Assembly: GCA_038373885.1 (NCBI GenBank) | Contig: JAWZYV010016048.1 | Span: forward strand, 496,001-560,000 | Source of the DNA: Cheiracanthium punctorium | Lineage: Eukaryota > Arthropoda > Arachnida > Araneae > Cheiracanthiidae | Direction: 5' to 3' | Length of the DNA stretch: 64,000 bases | Shown here: positions 9,208-21,722 of the stretch, one piece after another | How positions within the stretch are numbered: the stretch's first letter is position 1 | Layout of the letters: each line of letters starts with the position of its first letter | Program-made: the position numbers and the translations under genes | The notes under the pieces: model-generated | The model's input: only the letters and a program-made list of their open reading frames with translations | The model's database searches: none | Told to the model about the DNA's origin: nothing

Positions 9208-9769
9208 ACAATTTAAACAGTTTGCCATATTAAATGTTATTCGAAGAAAACCTTCCAAAACACAACTCACTCACCGAATCAAAACATAATCATGTAATGA
9301 ATTCTGAATTATCACATAGTGCATTCTTAGATGGCATACATTAAAATTTAATATACAATATAAACACAGTTTTAAAATGTCAAATGTCTTTGGAAGAAAA
9401 CCTTCCAAAACTCATGGCACGAAAAAGACAAAATATTCTCGCATACGGGGCAGATAATGAAATGTAGTATGAATGTTATTGAAAAGAAGGAAATATTATT
9501 CAAAGAAAACCTTCGAAAGCTCAAGAGGAGGGCTAATATACAATTTAAACACAGTTTTAAAAGAGCAAATATCTTTGGAAGAAAACCTTCCAAAGATATT
9601 TGCTCGCTCCCCACCCCCCAAAACCCTCCCACCCTCTTAAATGGCCTGCAGTGGGGCGGGGCTCCCATGCCCAACCGTGTGCCCCCCCTGGATCCGCTGC
9701 TTGCGCCTACTTTGATTATTAGAATAATTCGTTAAAACACAAGATTACAATTTACCCTTGCCATGGGTA
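9208..9769 (+). repeat. Spacer repeat family A, copy 3, fused to the tandem-array unit end
   Basis: 9208-9650 duplicates 7449-7890. From about 9640 it continues into 'ggggctcccatgcccaaccgtgtg...ggatccgctgc...ccatgggtat', the block that closes each unit of the array downstream. The last 265 bp are the inverted partner of positions 1-265. Confidence 0.9.
9566..9602. repeat. Perfect spacer hairpin, 16-bp stem
   Basis: The arms 'caaatatctttggaag' and 'cttccaaagatatttg' flank the loop AAAAC. The structure is conserved in every family A copy while neighbouring bases vary; copy 1 differs mainly in one loop base and one outer stem base. Confidence 0.85.
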
Positions 9770-10176
9770 TACTAAACCAAAACCTATTAATACAGGAAAA
9801 ACAATCACCAGAAACTCGACAACGTTCATACATGTCGATCACTCATCTCCTCGGAAATGTGAAATTCATTCATCTCGACAATTTAAATTCACGGAACCAT
9901 TCACAGTCAGCAGAGTGAGCTTCGCTGCCTTGCAAACTCCGAGAAATAAAATAACGCGAACATACGAGTATAGTTACCTTCCTTTCGTCTCGCACCATCC
10001 CCAAGCGCAGAAAAAACACCGGCGCACTAATGTCAGGCAATTCTAAAAGCATGCGTTCACATGCCACTCGTCAAAACCACCATCCTCCAGAGGGAAAAAA
10101 AATCAAGTCGGAAGTGGTGGCTGTTCGCAGTGGCATGGCGTAAGGCGGGGGGGCTCCCATACCCAGCCGTGTGTTT

Positions 10177-10272
10177 TTTCAGATATCTGATATAATATTC
10201 AGATATCTGATATAATAAGCAATATATAGATATCTGATAATATATAGATATCTGATATAATAAGCAATACAT
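10177..10272 (+). repeat. 'agatatctgatataata' AT-rich minisatellite inside array unit 1
   Basis: The stretch replaces the 'ccccccctggatccgctgcttgcgcc' block between 'cagccgtgtg' and 'tttgattattag'. Its 'gataatatatagatatctga...gcaatacatt' part is shared with 12960-13040. Confidence 0.85.
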
Positions 10273-10596
10273 TTGATTATTAGAATAATTCGTTAAAACA
10301 CAAGATTACAATTTACCCTTGCCATGGGTATACTAAACCAAAACCTATTAATACATAAAATAACGTAAAATAACGCGAACATACGAGTATAGTTACCTTC
10401 CTTTCGTCTCGCACCATCCCCAAGCGCAGAAAAAACACCGGCGCACTAATGTCAGGCAATTCTAAAAGCATGCGTTCACATGCCACTCGTCAAAACCACC
10501 ATCCTCCAGAGGGAAAAAAAATCAAGTCGGAAGTGGTGGCTGTTCGCAGTGGCATGGCGTAAGGCGGGGGGGCTCCCATACCCAGCCGTGTGTTTT

Positions 10597-10658
10597 TTCA
10601 GATATCTGATATAATAAGATATCTGATATAATATCTGAGTTATCTGAGATATCTGATA
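10597..10658 (+). repeat. Same AT-rich minisatellite inside array unit 2
   Basis: It follows 'cagccgtgtgttttttcagatatctga', as in unit 1, but runs directly into the start of unit 3, having lost the 'tttgattattag...ccatgggtat' block. Confidence 0.8.
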
Positions 10659-11689
10659 ACTAAACCAAAACCTATTAATACAGGAAAAACAATCACCAGA
10701 AACTCGACAACGTTCATACATGTCGATCACTCATCTCCTCGGAAATGTGAAATTCATTCATCTCGACAATTTAAATTCACGGAACCATTCACAGTCAGCA
10801 GAGTGAGCTTCGCTGCCTTGCAAACTCCGAGAAATAAAATAACGCGAACATACGAGTATAGTTACCTTCCTTTCGTCTCGCACCATCCCCAAGCGCAGAA
10901 AAAACACCGGCGCACTTATGTCAGGCAATTCTAAAAGCATGCGTTCACATGCCACTCGTCAAAACCACCATCCTCCGGAGGGAAAAAAAATCAAGTCGGA
11001 AGTGGGGGCTGTTCGCAGTGGCATGGCGTAAGGCAGGGGGCTCCCATGCCCAACCGTGTGCCCCCCCTGGATCCGCTGCTTGCGCCTACTTTGATTATTA
11101 GAATAATTCGTTAAAACACAAGATTACAATTTACCCTTGCCATGGGTATACTAAACCAAAACCTATTAATACAGGAAAAACAATCACCAGAAACTCGACA
11201 ACGTTCATACATGTCGATCACTCATCTCCTCGGAAATGTGAAATTCATTCATCTCGACAATTTAAATTCACGGAACCATTCACAGTCAGCAGAGTGAGCT
11301 TCGCTGCCTTGCAAACTCCGAGAAATAAAATAACGCGAACATACGAGTATAGTTACCTTCCTTTCGTCTCGCACCATCCCCGAACGCAGAAAAAACACCG
11401 GCGTACTTATGTCAGGCAATTCTAAAAGCATGCGTTCACATGCCACTCGTCAAAACCACCATCCTACGGAGGGAAAAAAAATCAAGTCGGAAGTGGTGGC
11501 TGTTCGCAGTGGCATGGCGTAAGGCGGGGGGGGCTCCCATACCCAGCCGTGTGCCCCCCCTGGATCCCCTGCTTGCGCCTACTTTGATTATTAGAATAAT
11601 TCGTTAAAACACAAGATTACAATTTACCCTTGCCATGGGTATACTAAACCAAAACCTATTAATACAGGAAAAACAATCACCAGAAACTG

Positions 11690-12948
11690 GACGAATCCTG
11701 GATGTTTAATGGACACATCAGCTTGTCTATATGACGTCTTCCAGGCGTGTTCTGGACAAGTTTGTGCTATCTGGGGTAAGTTTTATGTTGTTCAGTTTGT
11801 TGTTATTAGGGCATTTCAATAGATCCACAAGGCTAAATTCTTGCATAGTCCGAGAGCGATCTTCAGATGAACATGGAAGATTAAATAAAAGTGATTAGAA
11901 TCGCAAAGGAGGCCCAAGAATGATAACTGAAAAGATAAGTCATGAGCAAAACCCCAAAAGGAAAACGATGATTCCTATCCCCTGGAAAGCTGAAACACTT
12001 AGAATGAGATGCGGCCGAGAACCAGCAAATCCATACTACGAGAGCAATGATGGATCCTGTGAGCGGTATTCTAAATTAACTTCTACTAGACTATAATAAT
12101 AGAAAGGTGATTCTGCAAGACTGATGATTCTTCGGGACTAGTATGCCAGTTATATCCCAAAACAGAATGTCTAATGTAATAATTCAAACAGCCACCTCTC
12201 CCAGATGTTACCATTTTGTATTTTGAAGTGGTAATGTGTTTAAATATATGTTTTGTTATGCCATGTAGGAAATCTGTTATTTTATATACAGATTTTAGAA
12301 AATGTTCTCTTTCATATTTTAGAACAGCTTGTTTTAATTTTTGTAATGTGGAGTGTGAGCTATTAAATAAGTACAAAGCAGGTTGTTGTGGATCATAATT
12401 ATGATGCAGATGACATATTATTTGCGCATTAATATAGGGTAATTCCGTGCTGCACATTTTTTTGAATTTGTGTGAAAAATCGCAGGGCGCTGCACATACA
12501 ATAAAAAAATCGTGCTATGCTATTTAATTTAGAATATAAAACATGTACCCTGCAACAAAAAATATTTAAAAAAAATTTGCCATTATCCCCCCCCCCCGTC
12601 ATGAGAACAGAATGACATAATAAATAAAAAAAAATAAAATAAATATTCATATCTGGACTAACAAAAAGAAACTAAATGAATACAAAGAGACGTACTAGTA
12701 GGTTTAAATCCATATGAGTCTGCCAACTCAGTTCACTAGTAAAGTTAAGTACTTACTTTTTAATTGAATTTTAATTGCTATTTCATCAACAACGTAACAC
12801 CAGTGTATTTCGGAGGGGTAAAAAGAGTAAATTGACGTTCATTTTGTTTTGTTTGTTTTAACATTGTTTTATTCTTTTTTAAAATGTGAGTGTTTTTAAT
12901 GAAATCTGTATACAAACTTAAAATTAATCTCGTATAATATATACATAT
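11690..12948. other. Non-ribosomal AT-rich DNA next to the array edge
   Basis: The array matches up to 'cagaaact' and then diverges at about 11688. The rest holds no repeat of the ribosomal family, no long ORF and no recognised element, apart from a C10 run at about 12590. Confidence 0.6.
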
Positions 12949-13190
12949 ATAGATATCTGATATAATAAGATATCTGATATAATAAGCAATATATAGATAT
13001 CTGATAATATATAGATATCTGATATAATAAGCAATACATTTTCTGCTCTATTAAATCCAACCGTTATCCGCTAATATATCCGCTAATATATAGATCCGCT
13101 AATATATAGATATATAGATAATCCGCTAATATATAGATATCTGATATAATAAGCAATACATTTTCTGCTCTATTAAATCCAACCGTTCCA
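12949..13190 (+). repeat. AT-rich minisatellite with two nested periodicities
   Basis: 'agatatctgatataataagcaatata' copies are followed by 'ccgctaatatata' copies. The flank 'cattttctgctctattaaatccaaccgtt' occurs twice (13036 and 13159), a 123-bp duplication. The first part matches the block in the ribosomal array at 10200-10270. Confidence 0.85.
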
Positions 13191-13270
13191 GCCTGTATAA
13201 TGAGAAAGCTTCCGGGGAAAAAAAGGAACTCACTATTGAATAAATCAACTAGTATTTCCAGTTCTCTGCC

Positions 13271-13430
13271 TTGAGAGCAGTCGGCGCTGCCTGTTTTAGA
13301 CTTGCCACGGAACTTGACTATTTACGGAGTCATCTGTATAAATTGAGGCTGACAGATACAGATATTTGCCCCCTTTGTGAGCTTGGCATACTTATGACTG
13401 GAGAGTACCACAGTAATTGTCTTGGTGTTT
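13271..13430 (+). pseudogene. Remnant of a LINE ORF2 C terminus
   Basis: About 50 residues resemble the region after the RNase H domain in jockey/I-type non-LTR elements: a block of form FRLAT-(4)-LRSHLYKL, then CPLCE (CX2C) and a following H/C pair. No upstream RT or endonuclease is recognisable and downstream sequence is unrelated, so only a short scrap remains. Confidence 0.5.
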
Positions 13431-13459
13431 TCTTTACCATTTTATGTTATTGAAAAATC

Positions 13460-16369
13460 CTTTGGTGATTGTTTTTATCATTCTATTTTGTATTGGGCTG
13501 CTCGTCGACTTATGACCGAGAGGTCGGAGAAGGGCATAGGAGAAAACAACGTAAAAAGTGAAGGTATTGTTGGCTCTTACTTGGGCGTTCTTTTGATATA
13601 CCAAGTTGAACTTTTCGCCAACTTCCTTCGATTTGATTTCACACTTTTCACTAGTGACTCATCTTCCGACCCTTCTATAATTCTCACAGGTACCACCAGT
13701 CTGTAACTATGCATCGTTTAAGACGTAAAAAATAAGGTTTATTCATCTCTACATGGTGTTGAACATCTACATCTCTATAGTTGTGCCGCAAAGGGACATT
13801 TCTGGATGTTTGCAATACAACACTCCCATTATACATCATAAACTTTTAAATGAAACTTTCAAAATCTTGAAATCATCCGAAAATAAATTAATTTCTTCTT
13901 CCTATTGATTACGGTCGTGTAACTATTATTTATTTTCCAGGACGAGAGGTGAAAGAGAGCGGACACTTTTCCTAACAGGAAACCCCAAGAGATTGAAAAA
14001 AAAAAACCTTATTCAATCGTTTAAGTAAGATTAAAATTAATTATCCATTCTTTTCTTTTCAGTATATCCCGCTTATCTCATTTAACCTCTGTATTCAAAT
14101 GCAGGATTTTTGCGAGCTATATACAGCAGATCTTATTTTCTGAATTTTAAATGTCGTATAAATTGAAAATAGAAAAGTAAGGTGACCCCTCCCACTCTCT
14201 TGTCAAAATGTAATCTAATTATTAAAGTATTATTAAAAGTTCCTCAAACTGATTTAAAGTTAGGTGATACGTATTATTGAAAAGTAAAATAATCAGTAAT
14301 CCTAGATTCATATCACACAAACATGATAAAACTGGATCATTTTTCGTGTAGAAATATACAGGTTTAGTGAAATTTTTAGTTCAGAAAATTTATACATAGC
14401 TTTTTTTCTTTTCTTTAACTAATGAATTCAGCTGTACATTTTTTCATATTACACTTTACGGTAGGAAATCGGAGTTATTTATTTTTTTACGTAGTTAGTG
14501 ATTATATTTATAAACTTCATATTTTACATTTTAAAAATAAATACTTTTCTCGGTGATCTATCGTAATATACAGAAATGTGACGCAGCGTGCTCCTTAGCG
14601 ACAAGCTCGGAGTATAAAAGTGTTATACATCAATATTTCTTCTCACAATGTACAGCAATAGTGCTGTTACATTGAAAAGCATGAAAAATATAAACTTTTT
14701 TTGGTGTATAGCTATTTATAAAGTGCATTTTCACTTTCATATGAGAAAAGAGAAATGCATGAAATGGAGTATTTAAACTTTGCCCATTGAACTCCGTTTT
14801 ATGTAATAAATAAATGGGACTTTCATATTTTCTATTTTATAGGAATAAGCAGTTTCACTTCCTGTAGTTGAAGAAGTGCAGTTATGTTAAAATCGCAGTT
14901 TAGTATATAATTGAAAAATAAGAGATTGCTCTCCTGTTTCTTGTTTTCTTTTATAAATTGAGTTTAAAATAGTTTACAGAAAAGCAGTTAATAAACACTG
15001 TGTACTTTTCTTTGGATTAGTCAATTATATTTTTTATTTAAAATGAATTAGTAGTTTTTAATAAAAAAAGTTCATAACAGTTGTGTGAAATTGTCCAGCT
15101 CTGTCAATAATCCCACTCATCAGTATAGGGAAAACTGTCGGTTACTGGCCAATATGCATAACAATGAACGATTTTTGTGAACTTTTTATGAACGCATTAT
15201 TTAAAACACACAGTTTAGAAGAACATAACACATTTTTTGGAAATTTAACACTGAGTTTGCTTTGCACATTTGATTAAATTTATAAAGTCTATACAATAAA
15301 CTGTTGAATTTATCAAAAAATTGAAACAGTTACTTGAAATCCACAAATTAATGCAATAAAATTTTTAAAGGAATATTTTTATGATCCTACGCTTCATATT
15401 TTAATTTTGTAAAAAAATCTTATTTTACACGACTGTTTGTTTTCTATGAGATATTTAGTGCTTAATTCTAAAAAACAGATTTGTATATTCATAAATTGAA
15501 CCTTAATAAAAGTGTATCTTTATTTATGACGAAATATCAGGTTCTTTATATTTAAAAACTATTTTTAAAACTTCCAACTTGAATAAATACATAAACATTT
15601 CCGAAAATAATAATAAATTTATAGCATTTCTGTTTGTCAAAAGTTGATTAACGTTGTACATCAGAAGAAAGAATACAAACCTGATATAATTTTCAAGGAT
15701 AAGCAAAACTTGCTAAATTTTATTATTGTAACAATTTTTTGACGTTTTATTGTCTGACCTTTTTTGGTACTGAAATTATAAAGGAAAAGTATTAATTAGA
15801 TAAGGTTAAAGCTAAAAATTCAGACCGGTTAAGACGTCCACTGTCTGAAGTTAAAGAATTGCTGCTTTCTTTCTTTAACATTACCATATCTTTAATTTAC
15901 TGATATATTTTCCTGCTTAAACTCGAAAACTTTAGTTTATATTCAATACTAGTTAAACTAAAATATAGTCTTTAGCCTCAGGCTAAACGGATATCATAGG
16001 TGTTCTAGATCTATATCTATTTATTGAAAATTTCTTTTTCATACTTACAACTTTAAGTTTTCCGTCCAGAGCAACTGAAAGCCTGTATAACATTATAAAT
16101 GAAACATTGTTGAAGATCATCTCTTATTCTAGAGAAACGTGTCACTGCAATAAATACTGTTTGCCCTCAAATTTATCAGCATTATATACGATCCAAGATA
16201 CGAATAATTTTAACTAGTTACAATGAATTCAGTTTGAGAATAATTAGGAAGCTACATTTGATCTAGACCACTTCAGCTTTAAGAAAGCCTTTAAAACATA
16301 ATTTGGTAAACATTTAAGATTTCGTATTAATTATAATACATCCATATTGTTTTCTATAGAACACCTATA
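13460..16369. other. AT-rich DNA with no feature found
   Basis: I see only short ORFs without sequence character and homopolymer runs. There is no terminal repeat pair, SINE or coding fragment I can support. Confidence 0.5.
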
Positions 16370-16371
16370 TA

Positions 16372-17211
16372 CAACGCGTTTCATAAAAAATGTACAAATC
16401 TTTATATATAAGAGGTAATAGTACCCATTCAAACAAATAACTTCCATGAAAGAATGCATGCAAAGTGGCCTAAGTGGATGTTTTTATGCAAATCGAAATT
16501 GCACAAGAAACGATTAAGTTACAAAAGTGACATGTGATTAGTGGCGAAAAAGTAACCAGCAGCGAGTATGCACGAAGTAGAACGGTGAAAAAACGATTGG
16601 GAAAACAACAGATACATCACCTTCTGTGCACTTTTCTCCGCAGCGGCCGAAATTTTCGTGAACAGTTCCTCTGCAGATTCAGCGAGATTCATGTGCATAA
16701 GACCTTTCAGCCATCGCTGCAACAAATAATCGAGAAGTGAAAGATCTGGCGAGCGCGGTGGTCCAACTACAGGACAACCTTTCCAAGTCCATTATATTGG
16801 ATATGTTACGTCCGAATACTTTCACACCTCTCATGCATAATTGACTGGTGCCCCAAACTGCTCAAATCACATTACACACCGGGAGTGTTAGGAATGGTTT
16901 TCAGCATATCTGGTAGCAGGAACGCGGGTTATTTTACCCCGTCAAGCATTCTGGCAATAGATGAGGGCCTAGTCGGGAGTCGCCGATTATTACTTACTAA
17001 AAACTGATAGAAATACGTCGTTAAAATGCATTTTAACTTCCATTTCTCATTTAGTCATTCTTTGTGTGTTACTGCCTCTCACAACATCACCTTTGGAGCC
17101 CTCTGGTGTCTATGCATTTAAATTCTGATCATACATTATTCGAGGAAAGTTGTTTATTTGGGTTGTAATTACCACATGTTAATTTTTGTCCATATTTTAT
17201 GAAACACACTG
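16372..17211 (-). mobile_element. Decayed mariner-type DNA transposon, 840 bp
   Basis: Terminal inverted repeats of about 28 bp (CAACGCGTTTCATAAAAAAT at the left; CAGTGTGTTTCATAAAATAT read inward from the right) are each flanked by TA, the target duplication of the Tc1/mariner superfamily. At 840 bp it is shorter than a full mariner (about 1.3 kb). A transposase remnant lies inside on the minus strand. Confidence 0.85.
16528..16790 (-). pseudogene. Mariner-like transposase C-terminal remnant
   Basis: Minus-strand translation gives GPPRSPDLSLLDYLL followed by a WLKGLMHMN-type block. This matches the region around the third catalytic acidic residue of mariner/IS630-type transposases (consensus RSPDLxPLDxxLW). 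The N-terminal DNA-binding and first catalytic domains are absent or unrecognisable. Confidence 0.7.
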
Positions 17212-19202
17212 TAAATATTTTATATGTCGAGTGCAGCGGACGATTTAATTTTGGTTGTGCTTCTTTGGTTAGTACGCTTAATTACTTAAAGAACTCAAAC
17301 AATAAAGTTGATATTTTATTTTAGCAAATTTTTTATATTTAGGAATAATTACAAGCTATTATCGCTTTATAACTGGGTCTAAAATCTTTTAAAATTGAAA
17401 CATTGTTTTTTACCAATTTATGCATCATATAAATTCGAGATTATTTCCAGACACAAACGTAACTTTTGCAAAACAATTATCATTATTCCATCAGATAGAT
17501 CAATTAAGTTCCTAAAATTGTTACAAAATTTAACTTATTGTTTTCTTATCTTACTTATCAAACTAAGTACATTTAATATTTTTTATTGACATATTATAAT
17601 AAAAAATGTTGTGAGTGTTTGGAAGTCCGAGAACGTTCACATTTGGAAACTGACAACTTATTTAAAATTTAACATCGTAATCTGCATAATATTTGTTATG
17701 GTTACAGATTAAAATAAGTTGAGTATAAATAAGTCTTGGGGAAACAGAATGACATTTTCACTTCTCCAAAATTTTTGTATTATAATTTTTGAAAATTCGA
17801 AATTATAATACTAATTTAAATATTTTTAAGTAAAAAATGTAAGTAAGTGACAAAAATATATGATATGAATCAGAGATCTCGATCAATGACCCCTTAGTGC
17901 ATATGTCACATAAAACGATTCTTTTAATTCCTACAGACTGCAATGTATGCTGCTTGATCGTGAAAAATGTTGACTAGAATGGTTTGTTTCTACTTTCTTC
18001 ACTCTTTGCTGCAGTAAAAATAATAAACTCTAAATTGTTTAACCATACTTCCGTTATATTTTGTACTACTAATAAAGAGAATATTTTTAATTGCTTGAAA
18101 CAGTTTTATTACTTTTTCTTGTTTTGAAAGTCAATATACGTCCTGAAGAATAGTGATACGATTGACCAAATTGGAATGAACAACCTTTGCAAGCAAACAA
18201 AATGAGCTTACGAGTTCAATCCTACTTCTTTAAATAAAAAAAATATATTATTATTAAAATTTTATTTTGAATTTAGATTAAAATATACTAATAATGAGAC
18301 GATATTTTTTAATTTAATGTATGTACCTCTATAAATATATATTTTCGTGAAAAAAGAAATGTTTCTTCATATAAGATTACAATAATTATTTTGAATATTT
18401 AACACAAAACTGAAATTTCTAAACATAAGCTAAAAGCGTTTTATTTTTCGAAGCATGTATTTCAATTTATTATTTTAAATGCTAATATTCTTCGAGCTTA
18501 TAAAATAGATTGAATATTTTTTAATTTAAATTTCTCTCTATAGCAAAAACAAGTAAATTAATTTTTCCATTTCAATATTTTGAATACAATCCTTAAGAGT
18601 GACGTCGAAAATTGCTTTTTTTATTAGGAGGTATTTTTATTATTAGAAGCTGTTTTGCCTCGAATGTTATGAAAAGAAATAAGTTAATGTTATTTCAGTA
18701 TCATGACACTTTCAATTTTAACGGTTCTATTCCCTCAAAACAATGCATTTTCTTTTTGTGGGTGTATGTGTTTGCGTATTTTTTTAATTCAAACTACATT
18801 TTATATATTGTGAGTGACTGAAATGGAAATATTAATTTAAATCTGACAAAATCCTGAGACAATATCAAAAATATGTCAATGCATCAGTATGAATATTTAA
18901 AGGGACATTTTAGAACTTTTAACAACCCATTATGTAGCAGAAAAGAGTGATTGTAGTAATTGACACAAGGAAAACAATTAAAAAGATTCAGAAGAGGAAA
19001 TTTGAGGTCATAGGTTTAATTGAAAGAGTTTGGCTTTTATGTCCAAAATTATAACCCGACAGTCAGAATTTTTCGGCGAAATATCAAGGCAAATAATGCC
19101 ACATTTGCATTTATGCAAACTCCATGGATTGGGAATTCAAGCATGTGTTATTCGAGTAATTTTTTATCACCTTCATAAACAAAAAATTGTTTTAAAAGGT
19201 TT

Positions 19203-19235
19203 AATGCTATTTAAATATTAAATTTAAATAGCATT
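19203..19235. repeat. AT-rich palindrome
   Basis: 'aatgctatttaaat' and its reverse complement are separated by 5 nt. A third half-copy, 'aatgctatttaaatg', lies at about 19262. Confidence 0.7.
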
Positions 19236-20246
19236 TAAATATTGAATTTTTTAAATATTAATAATGCTATTTAAATGAAAATTTTCGTCTTTCTTATTTA
19301 AAATGTGCTAAAATTATTTATGTAGCTTCTTATTCTTTCAGTAGTTTTACTCAAGACTTTTTTTTAAACTTACGTGTGATTTTAATACTGCATCCAAACT
19401 GAATTCTACACAAGAAAAGTTATTTCATGCAGATTGATACAAAGAACAATAACTATGATATTTCAATACGAAATTTGATTCTCGTTGTACATAATTTATT
19501 TATGGGAATCAAATATAAGTCAGCAGCTAAGTATCATATGTGATAAAGACCTCTCTCAGCTGATGGTACGGCTTCGGTTCAAGCCTCATTAAATGATCAT
19601 TAAAGCCACCCGTTCTCTAAATGGCTATCAGTTGTTTATTATTGTTACCACTGGCGGCTCGTGGATTATTTAAATGGAGGTTCAAAAATTAAAGTTCAAA
19701 AATTAAGTATGCAGATACGACACAGCTTGCACGTTAAAATATATTTACATTTGCAGCAGTAAAAGCAAAACAATGCATGCAACTGAAAGAACACAAGTCA
19801 TCTTCGGTCTTACATTTTGTCACCAAGATGAGTTTCAGCAAAGGTGTTGTCTTAATTTTATTTCAATTATTTTTCAAAGGATAATATTGAAAAATTGCAT
19901 TGCTTTAGCTCCAGAATACTTATTTCACTCCTATTTTAATTATTTACACTAGTTTGTAAGAAATATTGTAGTGAAAAATGATAAAAATAAAGAAAATAAT
20001 AAGAAAATGAACGTACAAAAACATAACAAACTAAGGGAGAATCCAGAAGAGATGACCACAAGAAAAATTCTCCTTGTGCACACTCAAAATGTGCAAACGG
20101 AATGATATCAGCAGCACATTACTTCTGCCAGGACTGCCCACTTCTGTTCTCAGAGACCAGTTTGGAAGGGAATTATTTCTGCTTGCACCTGCAAGCAAAG
20201 GAATCTTCTAATCGAAGTGAGTAAGTTATTGGGGTATATAGTTCTT

Positions 20247-20507
20247 TTAGATACAAGTTGACTCACTCTCCACGTTTTGCCTGTGTTGCCACATTTCAGG
20301 CCCTGTAACTAGGAGTGCTAGACCACATGTGATCAAAGTAGCAATGGATATCATTGAAACAAAAGTGTGAAATAATGTATATATGACAATTATAGAAAGT
20401 TTCTCGATACTTCTGATGAGGAATTTAAATTCTGGAAGGATACCTGATTCTAAATTCTGCAGAGGTATCTCATAACAGTTTCCTAGGGAAGAAGCACTTT
20501 GGCTCAT
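20247..20507 (-). CDS. Hydrophobic ORF, possible exon fragment, function unknown
   Basis: The 86-residue ORF has a hydrophobic stretch of about 30 residues in its middle (SIIVIYTLFHTF...ATLITCGLALLV), which could be one or two membrane segments. No family signature is recognised and no neighbouring exon was found. It may be a decayed receptor exon or chance; AT-rich DNA readily encodes hydrophobic peptides. Confidence 0.15.
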   Translation of the reverse strand: MSQSASSLGNCYEIPLQNLESGILPEFKFLIRSIEKLSIIVIYTLFHTFVSMISIATLITCGLALLVTGPEMWQHRQNVESESTCI

Positions 20508-21722
20508 ATATCAACAATTAATGGAACATCAAATTGTTCATCAATACGTGTGTATTGTGTTAAGGGAAAGCTACGCAAAATCCATCAGCCTAAAGGAGTG
20601 AGTTGCCATGGGTGGAGGACTTTTCAGGGATTTCAACGCGAACTCAGGTAATAACTGAAGAAAACATCTATCAATATGTAAGAATTCAAATCAATTGCGA
20701 CTTTCCCGCGTGGTGTAACAATCTGTGCTGTCACCTTGACACATTTTAAAATGCAAGACATTTTTATCAGTTATATTAACTGATAAAAAGAGCGCAATTA
20801 AGCGGAATTTGATGGCACTGTAGAGTGGTTCAAATGACTCAGATTTATCAAACAGCAATTCTTCATTTGAAAACTAAGACTAAAATTTTGATTTGCAGAA
20901 GATCTCATTTTTCATTTTTTTTTTTGAGAAGAAATGTGCATACTACAAAATACCTTGCTGGCATAAACGTAATATATCCTATCTTGTCAGTTGGAAAAAG
21001 ATATGTGAGAAATACTTTCACTTGGTTGCAGCAGGTGTTTGCCTTGCGTGCTACTTTAAGAAATCCATAAAGATACCATTTATAAAAAAACGTACGAAAG
21101 AGAATTTATTTTCATGATGGTCATAATAATACTTCCAAGAAAGAGAAAGAGAAAGCTGAAATGTTCTGTTTGTTGTGTTATAGTTCTTAAACTACAATTT
21201 TTTTGTCCATGTAATGTTGAAAATATTATTTATCTTTCCTAAGTATATGTGGTGAAAATGAATAGTTATATGAGTTACATATTTATTTTTAAATATTTTT
21301 AGACTTTTGCTTGATACTGAACTAATTAACGTACGTAAATTAGTAGATGATTATATTTTTCCTTTCAATTTAGATTTAGGAAATTAAATAAACTTAGAAA
21401 TCCTAGCATATAAAATAATATTGAAAAACGTGCAAATGTTAGTAGGTTTTTTAAGATTAGTGAAATGTAAATTATTTTTTTAATGCTAATTAAGATCGAA
21501 TGATATTTTAAAATTTTACTTTTTTCTAAATATAGAATATTACTTCAGCAAGCTTCTCCAGCGTACAATATATTTATTAAATCTAAGCTGAGATTTTACC
21601 GAAGAAATTGTTTTCTTTAAATTATTAATCTGGAAACATGTAATGCTTTCGTCTTTGTATGAACACACTTAAACGTTCGAAAAATGTTACGCATTTCAGT
21701 GTGTTGATATATTTGTAATATA

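Larger units (their letters stand above)
9771..11689 (+). repeat. Tandem array, basic unit 491-493 bp
   Basis: Unit starts ('actaaaccaaaacctattaata') lie at 9771, 10332, 10659, 11150 and 11643. Units 10659-11149 and 11150-11642 are complete and near-identical. The first is 561 bp because an AT-rich block replaces the GGATCC block. The second is 327 bp, with deletions. The last unit stops after about 47 bp. Its place downstream of 28S suggests ribosomal intergenic spacer repeats. Confidence 0.93.
17214..21720. other. AT-rich DNA, mostly featureless
   Basis: I see no gene I can name. The stretch contains a short palindrome (19203-19235) and a hydrophobic minus-strand ORF (20247-20507) listed separately. 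'ggcttcggttcaagcc' near 19570 resembles a SINE box B but has no convincing partner. Confidence 0.45.

Noticed and set aside
7449..9650. Direct 440-bp repeats as possible LTRs of a retroelement
   Set aside because: There is no primer site, no coding sequence between them and no TG/CA ends; further copies in the region show a spacer repeat family.
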